Assembly: GCA_016716065.1 (NCBI GenBank)
Contig: JADJXA010000001.1
Span: 620,001-684,000, forward strand
Direction: 5' to 3'
Origin: Candidatus Leptovillus gracilis
GTDB lineage: Bacteria > Chloroflexota > Anaerolineae > Promineifilales > Promineifilaceae
Length of the DNA: 64,000 nt
Shown: positions 52,542-63,629 of the stretch, one piece after another
Layout of the letters: every line of letters begins with the position of its first letter
Numbering within the stretch: position 1 is the first letter of the stretch
The notes under the pieces: generated by a model
Databases searched by the model: none
Told to the model about the DNA's origin: nothing
Seen by the model: only the letters and a program-made list of their open reading frames with translations
Program-made: the position numbers and the translations under genes

Positions 52542-55121
52542 ATGGAATTTTGGCTCAACGGGCAGCTTCGGCAGTATGAGGGCGACCCCGAACTACCACT
52601 CCTCACCTATTTACGCGAACACGAAGGCATCACCACAGCCAAAGATGGCTGCGCGCCGCAGGCGGCTTGCGGCTGCTGCGCCGTAGACCTGAATGGCAAA
52701 GCTGTGCTTTCCTGCGTCACGACGATGCAAAAAGCGGCCAACGGCCGTGTCACCACCACCGATGGCCTGGGCGAGTACCGGCAAAAGGTATACGCCAACG
52801 CTTTTGTCGAGAAGGGTGGCGTGCAGTGCGGCTTTTGCATCCCCGGCATCGTCATGCAGTCCAACGCCCTCATCAACAAAAACCCCGACCCCAGCCGCGA
52901 TGAAATCACCAAAGCGCTCACGCCCCACTTGTGCCGCTGCACCGGCTACAAAAAGATCATAGACGCCGTGCAGTATGCCGCCGCCGCCATCCGTAAGGAA
53001 GAAGAGATAGCCACGCCAAATGGCAACGGCCGTGTCGGAACCCGCCTGCCCAAATACAAAGCCCAAGACCTGGTCCTCGGCTTCCACAACTACGTGGACG
53101 ATATTAAGCTGGATGGTATGTTACACGGCGCGCTGCGCTTCAGCGACCATCCCCGCGCCAGGGTGTTGGCTCTGGATACCAGCGAGGCGGAGAAGATGCC
53201 AGGGGTGATGAAGGTGGTAACGGCCGGAGACGTTCCCGGCAGCCGCGCCATCGGCCTCATCCGCCAGGATTGGCCGCTGATGATCGCCGTCGGCGAAACC
53301 ACCCGCTACATCGGCGACGTATTGGCCGGCGTTGTCGCCGAATCGGAGCAAATTGCCCGGCAGGCGGCCGCCCTCATCAAAGTAGAATACGACGTGCTGG
53401 AACCCCTCATTGACATGCACAAAGCCCTGGAACCGGACGCCCCCCTCATCCACGAGAGCGGCAACAAACTGTCGCGCAGCTACACCAGCCGCGGCAGCGT
53501 GGACGAAGCGCGGGCTAAATCTGCCTATGTCGCCAGGAAGGTATTTGAAACCCAGTGGATTGAACATGCCTTCATGGAAACCGAAGCAGCCATCGCCTAT
53601 CCCACCGCCGATGGCCTGGAAATGTTGTCTCAAGGCCAGGGCGTTTACGACGACCGCATCCAGGTCGCTAAATTATTGGGCTTGCCGCTGGACAAAGTGC
53701 GCGTGATTATGGTCCCCAACGGCGGCGGCTTTGGCGGCAAAGAGGATTTGACCGTGCAAGGCCACGCCGCCCTGATGGCCCACTTGCTAAACGCGCCGGT
53801 CAAAGTGCGGCTTACCCGCGACGAATCCATCATCATGCACCCCAAGCGCCACCCCATCTGGATGGATTATGAAGTTGGCTGCGACAGCAATGGCCTGTTG
53901 ACCTTTGTCAAAGTGAAGTTCCTGGGCGATACCGGCGCTTATGCGTCCGTGGGCATGAAGGTGTTGGAGCGTTCGGCCGGCCACGCCACCGGGGCCTACA
54001 ACGTGCCCGTCACCGATGTGGAGGCCATCGCCGTCTACACCAACAATGTGCCCTGCGGCGCCATGCGCGGCTTCGGTGTGAACCAGGCCATCTTCGGCCT
54101 GGAGAGCCTGGTGGATGATTTGTGTGAGCAAGGCGGTTTCGACCGCTGGCAGTTCCGCTATGACAATGCCCTGCAAGATGGCAACATGACGGCCACCGGC
54201 CAGGTCATTGAAGCCGGCGCGGGGGCGCGGGCTACGCTGTTGGCGGTGAAAGATGAATTTTACGCCGCCAAATACGCCGGGCTGGCTTGCGGCCTGAAAA
54301 ACACCGGCATCGGCAATGGGATGCCCGACGCCGCTTCGGCCCTGGTAACAATCGCCGCGCCGGACAAGGTGCTGGTGGATCATGGCTGGACGGAAATGGG
54401 GCAGGGGGTGAACACGGTGGCGCAGCAGGTTGTGGCCACGGAAACAGGCATTGACCCCCGCCTGATTGAAGTGCGTATAGACACGATAGCCGAACAAGAA
54501 GCGGGCATGACGACGGCGTCGCGGGCCACGTCGCTGGTGGGCAACGCGCTCATTGACGCCTGCAAACAGCTCAAAGAGGATCTGCAAAGCCACACTCTGG
54601 CCGAACTGGTGGGCCGCTCTTATCGCGGTGAGTGGGTGGTGGATTGGACCACCAAGCCGGGGGCGATGGTGGAAAAGGTGTACACCCATTACTCCTACAG
54701 TTACGCGACGCAGTTGGTGATTTTAGACGACGAGGGTCAGATCAAGAAGATTACGGCCGCCCACGATGCTGGCAAAATCTTTAACCCGACCTTGTTTGAA
54801 GGGCAGTTGGAAGGTTCGCTGCACATGGGGTTGGGCTATGCCATTAGCGAGGAGTTGGTGATGGAAAACGGCCGTCCTAAATCCACCCGCCTGCGCCAGA
54901 TGGGCATCCTGCGCGCCAAAGAAATGCCCGAAATGGAAATCATCGGCGTGGAAGTGCCCGATCCCTACGGACCTTACGGGGCCAAGGGTGTGGGCGAGAT
55001 TGGTCTCGTCCCCACGGCCGGCGCTGTCGCCAACGCCCTCTATCAATTCGATGGCCTGCGCCGCACCAAACTACCGCTGCAACTGCCTCAGAAAAAACGT
55101 ACCGTTGTCCGCACGGGCTAG
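52542..55121 (+). CDS. Single-chain molybdenum hydroxylase (xanthine dehydrogenase/aldehyde oxidoreductase type)
   Basis: An 859-residue protein of the xanthine oxidase family that joins the 2Fe-2S subunit to the molybdopterin subunit and lacks the FAD domain. Residues 1-80 hold the plant-type cluster (GCAPQAACGCC and a later Cys). Residues 80-160 hold the second cluster (CGFCIPGIVMQ, CRCTGY). From about 170 on is the Moco domain, with GGGFGGKED, GAMRGFGVNQAIFG and the catalytic Glu in GAKGVGEIGL. This layout is seen in D. gigas-type aldehyde oxidoreductase and in the fused selenium-dependent xanthine dehydrogenases. The neighbouring nucleoside importer favours a purine substrate. GGAGG precedes the ATG. 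It diverges from the importer operon. Confidence 0.88.
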   Translation: MEFWLNGQLRQYEGDPELPLLTYLREHEGITTAKDGCAPQAACGCCAVDLNGKAVLSCVTTMQKAANGRVTTTDGLGEYRQKVYANAFVEKGGVQCGFCIPGIVMQSNALINKNPDPSRDEITKALTPHLCRCTGYKKIIDAVQYAAAAIRKEEEIATPNGNGRVGTRLPKYKAQDLVLGFHNYVDDIKLDGMLHGALRFSDHPRARVLALDTSEAEKMPGVMKVVTAGDVPGSRAIGLIRQDWPLMIAVGETTRYIGDVLAGVVAESEQIARQAAALIKVEYDVLEPLIDMHKALEPDAPLIHESGNKLSRSYTSRGSVDEARAKSAYVARKVFETQWIEHAFMETEAAIAYPTADGLEMLSQGQGVYDDRIQVAKLLGLPLDKVRVIMVPNGGGFGGKEDLTVQGHAALMAHLLNAPVKVRLTRDESIIMHPKRHPIWMDYEVGCDSNGLLTFVKVKFLGDTGAYASVGMKVLERSAGHATGAYNVPVTDVEAIAVYTNNVPCGAMRGFGVNQAIFGLESLVDDLCEQGGFDRWQFRYDNALQDGNMTATGQVIEAGAGARATLLAVKDEFYAAKYAGLACGLKNTGIGNGMPDAASALVTIAAPDKVLVDHGWTEMGQGVNTVAQQVVATETGIDPRLIEVRIDTIAEQEAGMTTASRATSLVGNALIDACKQLKEDLQSHTLAELVGRSYRGEWVVDWTTKPGAMVEKVYTHYSYSYATQLVILDDEGQIKKITAAHDAGKIFNPTLFEGQLEGSLHMGLGYAISEELVMENGRPKSTRLRQMGILRAKEMPEMEIIGVEVPDPYGPYGAKGVGEIGLVPTAGAVANALYQFDGLRRTKLPLQLPQKKRTVVRTG

Positions 55122-55138
55122 GGTAGAATTGGGTAAGC

Positions 55139-55173
55139 CGTAATCCGTGACCCATAATCCGTAATCCGAGACC
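55139..55173. repeat. Heptad-phased repeat (CGTAATC)
   Basis: Units CGTAATC, CGTGACC, CATAATC, CGTAATC and CGAGACC begin 18 bp after the molybdenum hydroxylase stop. The rest of the gap to ftsH (55,174-55,324) shows no other gene; GATAAT at 55,247 may be a -10 box for ftsH. Confidence 0.7.
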
Positions 55174-55324
55174 CTTGCCTGGCCTGGGGGGTGTTGGCAA
55201 AACATGAGAAGTAGTGGAAGGTGCGTGCGAATGCTACGCGAATAGGGGATAATAAAAATGAATCATGTGTGACGCCTAAAATAGATGTCCCACCTGTAAA
55301 TCATCTTTTTCGGACAATTTCGTT

Positions 55325-57193
<1,869 letters not shown>

Positions 57194-57201
57194 ACACCAC
57201 C

Positions 57202-57241
57202 GACCTGACAGATTCTTTAAGAGCTGTCAGGTCTTTTTTTT
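57202..57241 (+). terminator. Rho-independent terminator of ftsH
   Basis: GACCTGACAG and CTGTCAGGTC form a 10-bp stem and are followed by eight T. It starts nine bases after the ftsH stop. Confidence 0.92.
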
Positions 57242-57291
57242 GCCAGGGCGGGTGCAAATCCAGACGAGTTTTTATGAATATCCATATAAAT

Positions 57292-57319
57292 TTGCATTTA
57301 ATAAAGAATATGGTAGAAT
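57292..57319 (+). promoter_or_regulatory. Promoter of a candidate small RNA
   Basis: TTGCAT (57292-57297), 16 bp, then TAGAAT (57314-57319). It is in an AT-rich stretch just after the ftsH terminator. Confidence 0.5.
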
Positions 57320-57325
57320 GTATTT

Positions 57326-57385
57326 GGCTCCCCCCCGAGAGATGCACTTGTAGGCTCCCGCTTACAAGGCATCTCATTTTTTTTT
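57326..57385 (+). ncRNA. Candidate ~60-nt small RNA
   Basis: The segment begins about seven bases after the -10 box and ends in a strong terminator: GAGATGC (57,339-57,345) pairs with GCATCTC (57,369-57,375), extended by CTTGTAG with CTTACAAG, and is followed by nine T (57,377-57,385). A C-run (CCCCCCC) precedes the stem. There is no open reading frame. It could also be an attenuated leader, but no gene follows closely. No known RNA family was recognised. Confidence 0.45.
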
Positions 57386-57834
57386 GCCTGTTTGCCGGAA
57401 TGGTTGGTTTGATCGTTTGTTCCCCAGCTCACCAACAACCTGACAAACTCAACCGCGCCTGCTCGACTCCTCAATTCACCCGTTACTTTTACGTTCCACC
57501 AGCGACTTACCGTCTAAATCGCTCAAAACACGTAGGCTAATGACCTTCTGCAAGATTGCGAAATGAGGCCGATTCTGTTCAGGCCATCTTGTCGTCTATC
57601 GCCACGTGTGTTAACATCCAAACATTATTGTGTATTCATTTCCTGGCCTCATATGTAGTTGGTAAAACGGAGCATCTCAGTCATTAAAGCAGGGCAGACC
57701 CGTGTGTTTGTCCTACTTCATGAAATGCTACGGTAAAGCCCAAATTCGCTTCACGACAAACTGTAATTCCACGCTGTTCGACAGCTTTTATTACCTTTAC
57801 CATAGAACGGCCGTCAATTTAAAGCCCAAAGCAG
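57386..57834. other. Intergenic stretch without a recognised gene
   Basis: No supported coding sequence lies here. ATGAGGCC near 57,562 is complementary to GGCCTCAT near 57,643, so a folded RNA of about 90 nt is conceivable. One ACGGCCGT lies near 57,807. Short open frames in this stretch lack ribosome-binding sites and family features. Confidence 0.5.
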
Positions 57835-57867
57835 GTGAATATGCAATAATGTGTATTCACCTTTTTG
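57835..57867 (+). terminator. Terminator-like hairpin before the PIN-TRAM gene
   Basis: GGTGAATA (57,835-57,842) pairs with TATTCACC (57,855-57,862) and is followed by five T. It would end any transcript coming from the 57.4-57.8 kb stretch about 100 bp before the next gene. Confidence 0.7.
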
Positions 57868-57964
57868 TTTTCAGACACACCACTGGGCTATTTTGCGTTC
57901 ACACGGCGCATCGCATACCATCTGCGCCAGTTGATTTATCGAGACGAGAATCAGGCAAACAAAC

Positions 57965-59026
57965 ATGGGTTTTATCAGTTTCGAATTTATTTTTCGCTTG
58001 ATCGGGGCCATTTTAGGTGCGATTGGCGGCGGTATGTTGGGCAGCTGGCTTTCCACCTCTCTGGAAACGTCTGTCGAAGGTACTGTCGTCCTACTTGGTT
58101 TAGTTGGGTTTCTGGCTGGACTAATCCTCACACCTTTCCTCACCACCCGTCCGCTGCGCTTTATTGCCCATCGCCTTTCGGTGATGTCGCCAGATAAGTT
58201 AACGGCCGTCCTGGCCGGTCTCTTCACCGGGCTGGTCGCCGCCGCCCTGCTCACCTTACCGCTTTCTCTGCTGCCCTCTCCCTTTGGTCAAATTGCGCCT
58301 TTGGTGGCCGCTATCGCCTTTTGTTACCTCAGCATTGTTATCTTCATTGCCCGGCGTGAAGACCTGCAAACCTTTATCAGCAACTTTCGTTCTGGCGATG
58401 CCAACGGCGGCGGCCCCGCGGGGCCTATACCCAAAGAGGACAGCTACATCTTGCTAGACACCAGTGTGATTATAGACGGCCGTATCGCCGACATCAGCCG
58501 CACCGGATTTATCCGCGACACCTTTTTGGTCCCCAACTTCATCCTCTTTGAACTGCAACACATCGCCGACAGCGCCGATCCGCTGCGGCGCAATCGCGGC
58601 CGACGCGGCCTGGAAATCCTGGCCGAACTGCAAAACGAAACCATCGCCCGCACCGAAATCCGCGACATAGACGTCAGCGAAGCCCGCGAAGCCGATACCA
58701 AACTGGTGGCCCTGGCTCGCCACCTGCGCTGTCCCATCATGACCAACGATTACAACCTCAACCGCGTTTCCGAAATCCAGGGCGTCGCTGTGCTCAATGT
58801 CAACGATCTGGCAAATGCCGTCAAATCCATTTTCCTGCCCGGCGAGACGCTGAGTGTCAAAATCATCCAACAAGGGCGCGAGATGGACCAGGGCGTTGGT
58901 TATCTGCCCGATGGGACGATGGTGGTGGTAGAAAACGGCAGCCAATTGATGGACAACAACACTCAGGTCACCGTGACAAAGGTACTGCAAACCTCGGCCG
59001 GCCGTATGATTTTTGCCAAAACATAG
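57965..59026 (+). CDS. PIN-TRAM membrane protein (YacL family)
   Basis: A 353-residue protein with four N-terminal membrane segments (residues about 8-135), a cytoplasmic PIN nuclease-type domain (about 160-285) and a C-terminal TRAM RNA-binding domain (about 295-353). The PIN acidic residues lie in LLDTSVIIDGRIADI, NFILFELQHIAD, EADTKLVALA and MTNDYNLN, so the metal site looks complete. The family is thought to cleave RNA, though its targets are unknown. It is the first gene of the run leading to cysS and rlmB; a heptad-rich gap of 179 bp separates it from cysS. Confidence 0.88.
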   Translation: MGFISFEFIFRLIGAILGAIGGGMLGSWLSTSLETSVEGTVVLLGLVGFLAGLILTPFLTTRPLRFIAHRLSVMSPDKLTAVLAGLFTGLVAAALLTLPLSLLPSPFGQIAPLVAAIAFCYLSIVIFIARREDLQTFISNFRSGDANGGGPAGPIPKEDSYILLDTSVIIDGRIADISRTGFIRDTFLVPNFILFELQHIADSADPLRRNRGRRGLEILAELQNETIARTEIRDIDVSEAREADTKLVALARHLRCPIMTNDYNLNRVSEIQGVAVLNVNDLANAVKSIFLPGETLSVKIIQQGREMDQGVGYLPDGTMVVVENGSQLMDNNTQVTVTKVLQTSAGRMIFAKT

Positions 59027-59079
59027 CCGGTTATACTGGTCCCTCGCTTTCGTTTTGGTCCCGTCCTACCGGCGATCCC

Positions 59080-59135
59080 GTTGATAGTCAGGGATTGATA
59101 ATTCAGAGCTGGCAGTTGATAGTTTTCAGTGACCA
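59080..59135. repeat. Heptad-phased repeat (GTTGATA)
   Basis: Eight units in phase, including GTTGATA (twice), ATTGATA, GTCAGGG and GTTTTCA, in the gap before cysS. Confidence 0.68.
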
Positions 59136-59159
59136 CCATGCCCTGATCGGCTACAATTA

Positions 59160-59194
59160 CTCCCAACTAACAGCTATCAACTAACAACGAACAA
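59160..59194. repeat. Heptad-phased repeat (CTAACAA)
   Basis: Units CTCCCAA, CTAACAG, CTATCAA, CTAACAA and CGAACAA, partly complementary to the GTTGATA array 30 bp upstream, so the two can fold together just before the cysS ribosome-binding site (CTGGAGC). Confidence 0.68.
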
Positions 59195-59205
59195 CTGGAG
59201 CAATC

Positions 59206-60648
59206 ATGACTCTTAAACTCTACAACGTTCTCAGCCGCAAAAAAGAAGACTTTGTGCCGCTCACCCCCGGCAAAGTAAACATGTACGTCTGCGGACCGAC
59301 CGTCTACGACTATTCCCACATCGGCCACGCCAAAACCTACGTCGGCTTCGACGTGATTGCCCGCTATCTGCGCTACAGCGGTTACGACGTGCTGTATGTG
59401 CAAAACATCACCGACGTTGGCCATATGCTAGACACCGGCGAAGACCGCATCCTCAAGAAGGCGCGCCAGCTTTCCGCCGGACCGATGCAGGTGGTGGAAA
59501 CCTACATGCGTGAATACTTCGCCGACATGGACGCTCTCGGCGTCGGCCGACCAGACATCAGCCCGCGCGCCAGCGGCCACGTGCCAGAACAAATCGCCAT
59601 GATCGAAGAACTCATCGCCAAAGGCCATGCCTACGAGGTCAATGGCTCCGTCTATTTCGACGTACTCTCCTTCCCGGAATATGGCAAACTGAGCGGCCGG
59701 ATTATCGAAGACCTGGAAGAAGGGGCGCGTGTAGGAATTCGCAGCGAAAAGCGCCACCCGGCCGACTTCGCCCTATGGAAAAAGGCCGACCCAGAACACA
59801 TTTTGCGCTGGTCTAGCCCCTGGGGCGAGGGCTTCCCCGGCTGGCACGTAGAATGCTCGGCCATGGCCAACAAATACCTGGGCATCACCTTCGATATTCA
59901 CGGCGGTGGCATAGACAACATCTTCCCCCACAACGAATGTGAAATCGCCCAGAGCGAAGCGGCTCATGGCGAACCGTTTGCCCGCTATTGGCTGCTCACC
60001 GGCTCGCTAACCCTGGAAGGGGTGAAAATGTCCAAGAGCCTGGGCAATACGCTTACCATCAAAGAAGCGTTGGCCCGCTGGCGGGCCGAAGCCATCCGCG
60101 CCTTCATTCTGTCCAGCCATTATGGCAGCCCCATAGATTTTTCCGATGAGGCGGTGGACGCGGCATTTAAGGGATGGCAGCGTATTTGGGGGGCGGTAAC
60201 ATTGACACGGGAGCAGATGCGCACGGCCGTTTCCGGCGACCCCAATCCCCACATTCTCACCATGCTGGCTGAGTACAAAGCCAGTTTCATCGAAAAGATG
60301 GACGACGATTTCAACGCCCCAGCCGCTCTGGCCGTGCTGCAAGAACTCACTCGCCAGGTGAACATCTTGCTCAACGAGCAGGGGCCACACAGCCAGGGTA
60401 CGCTGACCGCCATAGACCAGCTTTACCGCGAACTCGGCGGCGATGTGTTGGGCATTGTCCCGGAACAGGCCGAAGCCAGCGCCAACGCCGAACGAGAAGA
60501 TGGCCTCATTCGCCTGCTGATTGATCTGCGCGCCGCTGCCCGTGCCCAAAAAGATTGGGCCACCTCAGACAAAATCCGCAACCAACTCCGCGACCTGGGC
60601 GTGGTCCTCGAAGACCGCGCCGATGGGACGATTTGGAAGCTGGAATAG
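59206..60648 (+). CDS. cysS: Cysteinyl-tRNA synthetase
   Basis: A 480-residue class I aminoacyl-tRNA synthetase charging tRNA-Cys. The HIGH motif is SHIGHAKTYV, preceded by the zinc Cys in VCGPTVYDY; the second zinc Cys is in WHVECSAMA. KMSKSLGN is the KMSKS loop. The C-terminal helical domain (about 345-480) is normal. The ATG at 59206 follows CTGGAGCAATC. The gene is followed after 50 bp by rlmB. Confidence 0.95.
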   Translation: MTLKLYNVLSRKKEDFVPLTPGKVNMYVCGPTVYDYSHIGHAKTYVGFDVIARYLRYSGYDVLYVQNITDVGHMLDTGEDRILKKARQLSAGPMQVVETYMREYFADMDALGVGRPDISPRASGHVPEQIAMIEELIAKGHAYEVNGSVYFDVLSFPEYGKLSGRIIEDLEEGARVGIRSEKRHPADFALWKKADPEHILRWSSPWGEGFPGWHVECSAMANKYLGITFDIHGGGIDNIFPHNECEIAQSEAAHGEPFARYWLLTGSLTLEGVKMSKSLGNTLTIKEALARWRAEAIRAFILSSHYGSPIDFSDEAVDAAFKGWQRIWGAVTLTREQMRTAVSGDPNPHILTMLAEYKASFIEKMDDDFNAPAALAVLQELTRQVNILLNEQGPHSQGTLTAIDQLYRELGGDVLGIVPEQAEASANAEREDGLIRLLIDLRAAARAQKDWATSDKIRNQLRDLGVVLEDRADGTIWKLE

Positions 60649-60690
60649 TTTCAGTGTTCAGTGGTCAGAACTGAACACTGAACACTTCCC
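60649..60690. repeat. Heptad-phased repeat (GTTCAGT/ACTGAAC)
   Basis: Units TTTCAGT, GTTCAGT, GGTCAGA and ACTGAAC (twice) begin at the first base after the cysS stop and fold into a hairpin just before rlmB. Confidence 0.78.
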
Positions 60691-60698
60691 TCTCCCCC

Positions 60699-61448
60699 AT
60701 GACCGAACTCCTCACCCGCCGTAACACAGTATTAGAGGCTCTGCACGGCCGTCGGCGGGAAATCGTCCGGCTGTGGCTGCAAACCGGGCTGGACCGCAAA
60801 TTCACCCAACCCATTTACGACGCCGCCAAGATGCGCGGCATCCCCATCCAGACGGCCGATAAAGCCAGACTCAGCCAGCTTGCCCAGGATGGCAGCCACC
60901 AGGGGGTGGTGCTGGAAGTTGGCCCTTACCTTTACGCCGACGTGGACGAGATGCTGACCCTGGCCGCCGAACGCGGCGAAAAGCCTTTCCTGCTGCTGTT
61001 AGATTTATTACATGGGCCACAAAACATCGGCGCGCTGCTGCGCACGGCCGAAATCTGCGGCGTGCATGGCATTATCTTGCAAGACCGGCGCGCCCCAGAC
61101 ATCACCCCGGCGGTAGCCGAATACGCCGTCGGCGCGACGGAACATCTGTTCATCGCCCAGGTGGTCAACCTGGTCCATACCATGAAGCAGCTACAGGCCA
61201 AAGGGGTCTGGCTGGTGGGTCTGGACCTGGCCGAAGACGCCCAACGCCTGGGCGACGTGGACCTGAACCTGCCAATTGGCCTGGTGGTCGGCCACGAAGG
61301 TCAGGGCTTACGCCGCCTGGTCGGCGAAACGTGCGACATTATTTTGCAGCTTCCCATGCGCGGCCACGTGGCTTCGCTCAACGCGGCCGTGGCCGGTTCC
61401 ATCGCCCTCTACGCCGCCTGGGCCGCCCGCGGCTACGAAGGCAGCTAG
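60699..61448 (+). CDS. rlmB: 23S rRNA (guanosine-2'-O-)-methyltransferase RlmB
   Basis: A 249-residue SPOUT methyltransferase that modifies G2251 of 23S rRNA with S-adenosylmethionine. The N-terminal substrate-binding domain spans residues 1-75. The knotted catalytic domain has NIGALLRTAEICGV with its conserved Asn and Arg, VVGHEGQGLRRL and LPMRGHVASLNAAVAGSIAL. The length is typical. It is probably co-transcribed with cysS, a common pairing in bacteria. No Shine-Dalgarno is clear because the leader is a repeat, so translation may depend on coupling. Confidence 0.93.
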   Translation: MTELLTRRNTVLEALHGRRREIVRLWLQTGLDRKFTQPIYDAAKMRGIPIQTADKARLSQLAQDGSHQGVVLEVGPYLYADVDEMLTLAAERGEKPFLLLLDLLHGPQNIGALLRTAEICGVHGIILQDRRAPDITPAVAEYAVGATEHLFIAQVVNLVHTMKQLQAKGVWLVGLDLAEDAQRLGDVDLNLPIGLVVGHEGQGLRRLVGETCDIILQLPMRGHVASLNAAVAGSIALYAAWAARGYEGS

Positions 61449-61504
61449 AGTTTAGAGCGAGAGGGAAGAGAGATGTCTCGCTCTCGCTTGAAGGAGGCAG
61501 CATC

Positions 61505-62434
61505 ATGACGATGACGACCGCCGAAGAACGATTTGCCGGCTGCCTGCTGGGGTTGGCCTGCGGCGACGCCGTCGGTACGACGGTGGAATTTAAGCCGCGC
61601 GGCTCCTTCCCCCCGGTCACAGACATGGTTGGCGGCGGGCCATTTGGCCTGCCGGTTGGGGCCTGGACCGATGATACCTCAATGGCTCTCTGTCTGGGTT
61701 ACAGTCTGGTGGAAACCGGCGGGTTCGACGCCGCCGACCAGATGAAGCGCTACTGCGACTGGCATGATCACGGGTACATGAGCAGCACCGGCCGCTGCTT
61801 CGACATTGGCAATGCTACGGCCGCTGCCTTGTGGCGTTACCAGCGCAGCAGCGACCCGTACAGCGGTTCGACCGACCCGCATTCGGCCGGCAATGGCTCC
61901 ATCATGCGGCTGGCGCCGGTGGTGATGGCTTACACGCCGGACGAGGCGCAGGTCCTCCATTACGCCGGGGAAAGCTCTAAAACCACCCACAGCGCCGCCG
62001 AATGTGTGGATGCCTGCTGCTTGTTTGGCGGGATGCTGCACGCGGCTTTGCAAGGCGGCAGTAAGGCAGATATTTTGGCCTACCAGGGCTATACGCCGAT
62101 AACGCCCAACATCCAGGCCATCGCCCAGGGCGCGTATCGGGGCAAATCGCTGGCGCAAATCAAAGGGTCTGGCTACGTGGTGGATTCGTTGGCGGCGGCG
62201 TTGTGGTGTTTTGCGACCACCGACAGCTATGAAACGGCCGTTCTCCAGGCGGTGAATCTGGGCGACGACGCCGACACGACAGCGGCGGTGTGTGGGCAAA
62301 TTGCCGGGGCGTTTTACGGCCGTGCCGCCATCCCCGCGTCCTGGCGCAGCCGCCTGATCATGGGCGCGGAAATTGAGCAGTTGGCCCTTCGGCTGCAATC
62401 CCGACACCGTGATTTAAATAATTCACACGTTTAG
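61505..62434 (+). CDS. ADP-ribosylglycohydrolase (ARH) family protein
   Basis: A 309-residue metal-dependent hydrolase that removes ADP-ribose or related groups from proteins or metabolites. The magnesium-binding motifs are AWTDDTSMAL near the N-terminus and NLGDDADTTAAV near the C-terminus. CLLGLACGDAVGTTVEF opens the fold. GAAGGAGGC sets the ATG at 61505; an upstream in-frame extension overlaps rlmB and was rejected. It lies 56 bp after rlmB. Related proteins reverse DraT action on nitrogenase or act on ADP-ribosylated Ser or Arg, but the substrate here is unknown. Confidence 0.88.
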   Translation: MTMTTAEERFAGCLLGLACGDAVGTTVEFKPRGSFPPVTDMVGGGPFGLPVGAWTDDTSMALCLGYSLVETGGFDAADQMKRYCDWHDHGYMSSTGRCFDIGNATAAALWRYQRSSDPYSGSTDPHSAGNGSIMRLAPVVMAYTPDEAQVLHYAGESSKTTHSAAECVDACCLFGGMLHAALQGGSKADILAYQGYTPITPNIQAIAQGAYRGKSLAQIKGSGYVVDSLAAALWCFATTDSYETAVLQAVNLGDDADTTAAVCGQIAGAFYGRAAIPASWRSRLIMGAEIEQLALRLQSRHRDLNNSHV

Positions 62435-62466
62435 ATTGGACAAATCTCAGAAGATTTGTCCAATCT
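62433..62466. terminator. Conserved 3' hairpin AGATTGGACAAATCT
   Basis: Perfect 15-bp arms (62,433-62,447 and 62,452-62,466) around CAGA, beginning at the stop codon of the ARH gene. It matches the element at 21,717-21,750 over more than 30 bases including flanks. Confidence 0.65.
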
Positions 62467-62492
62467 TCCGTATGTTATTTAATTTTCATTCC

Positions 62493-63629
62493 TCAGGGTC
62501 TAAATAAAATGCACAGCGTATCAAAGGGAAGCTGTGTCGCCACGTACTCTTTGCCGCCCACCACGCCTTTGACGGCGTAAGGCTGCGCCAGCAGCGGGTT
62601 GGGATATTCGGCGGTGCAAAGCAAACGGCCGTCTGTCACCTGACACACTCCAGACTGCCACTCCCCATCCAACCAGTACAACAAGGCCACGTCGGCCAGC
62701 GGTGTGCCCGCCGGAACCGTTATCGCAAAATCCACCGGCGTGCGCACCGGCCGCGCCCGGCATTCGGCCGCCCCCAGGTCGGTCATCGTCAGGCCGCCCT
62801 GGTGGTTGACGCTAACTGGTGGATATGGTTCACCGGTGGTCAGATCGGGGGAGATGACGGCCGTCAGCCCGCGTAAATCAGGCAATGGGCAGCCCACTTC
62901 GTCTGACTCCACGTTCAGCGCCAGATTCAGCCGATTGGCCGCTTCGCCGGCCAGGCGGCGCATTTGCTGGCCGTAGCCCAATTCGACCACATACGGCTGC
63001 CAGGCATAGCCGATGACGCCATCGGTGACGGATAGTGCGCCAAGACTGGGCAGCCCATCCAAAACAAGTTGGTACGCGCCGGGCGCGTTTAGCGGCAGGG
63101 TGAAGCGCTGGCAGCCACCTTCGTCTGGCTGGCAGGCGAGGGTCTGGCGTTGGCCGCCCGGCATAACGGCCGTTAAGACCAGCTTTTGCACCCCGGTTGG
63201 CTCGATGACTTGCACGGTCAGCGGGTCGGGCGTGGTGGGGCAAACGGCCGTCGCCAGTTGCAGGCTGACGCGCTGGCTGGTGACCTGACAGGTGGTCGGG
63301 ATGGCGGCCGGCACGATGACGGCCGCTTGCCCCGTTTCATACCCCGGTTTGGCGGCGCGAATGTCGTAACCGCCGCCGCCGCCGGGAATTTGCGCCCGGC
63401 CGTTGACCCGCTCTGGCAGTTCCTGCCAGGGGCCGCCGTTCACGCGGTAGCTCACCTGCACCCGGTCCAGGGGGCGGTTTTTATCGTCCAGGAGGGTCAG
63501 GGTGACGGCCGTTTGCCCGGCATCGTCGCAGGGCAAAGGCGTCGGCGTTGCTTCGGCCGCGGCACAACCTATCAACCACACCCCAAGCCCTAAACAACAC
63601 AACCAGACCCACCATCGTTGTTTCATCAC
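62493..63629 (-). CDS. Hypothetical lipoprotein with a carboxypeptidase-regulatory-like domain
   Basis: A 378-residue exported protein. The signal peptide ends in the lipobox VWLIGCAA, followed by a Thr/Pro-rich linker. Residues about 40-115 resemble a carboxypeptidase regulatory-like beta-sandwich (VTLTLLDDKNRPLDRVQVSY, GGGGGYDIRAAKPGY). The remaining 260 residues look like further beta domains and have no recognised family. It is expected on the outer face of the membrane. It lies on the same strand as the partial gene at 63,719, 89 bp downstream of it. Confidence 0.7.
   Translation of the reverse strand: MMKQRWWVWLCCLGLGVWLIGCAAAEATPTPLPCDDAGQTAVTLTLLDDKNRPLDRVQVSYRVNGGPWQELPERVNGRAQIPGGGGGYDIRAAKPGYETGQAAVIVPAAIPTTCQVTSQRVSLQLATAVCPTTPDPLTVQVIEPTGVQKLVLTAVMPGGQRQTLACQPDEGGCQRFTLPLNAPGAYQLVLDGLPSLGALSVTDGVIGYAWQPYVVELGYGQQMRRLAGEAANRLNLALNVESDEVGCPLPDLRGLTAVISPDLTTGEPYPPVSVNHQGGLTMTDLGAAECRARPVRTPVDFAITVPAGTPLADVALLYWLDGEWQSGVCQVTDGRLLCTAEYPNPLLAQPYAVKGVVGGKEYVATQLPFDTLCILFRP

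Noticed and set aside
57274..57540. Short open frame of 88 codons
   Set aside because: It overlaps a promoter-like sequence and an intrinsic terminator, so transcription would stop inside it.
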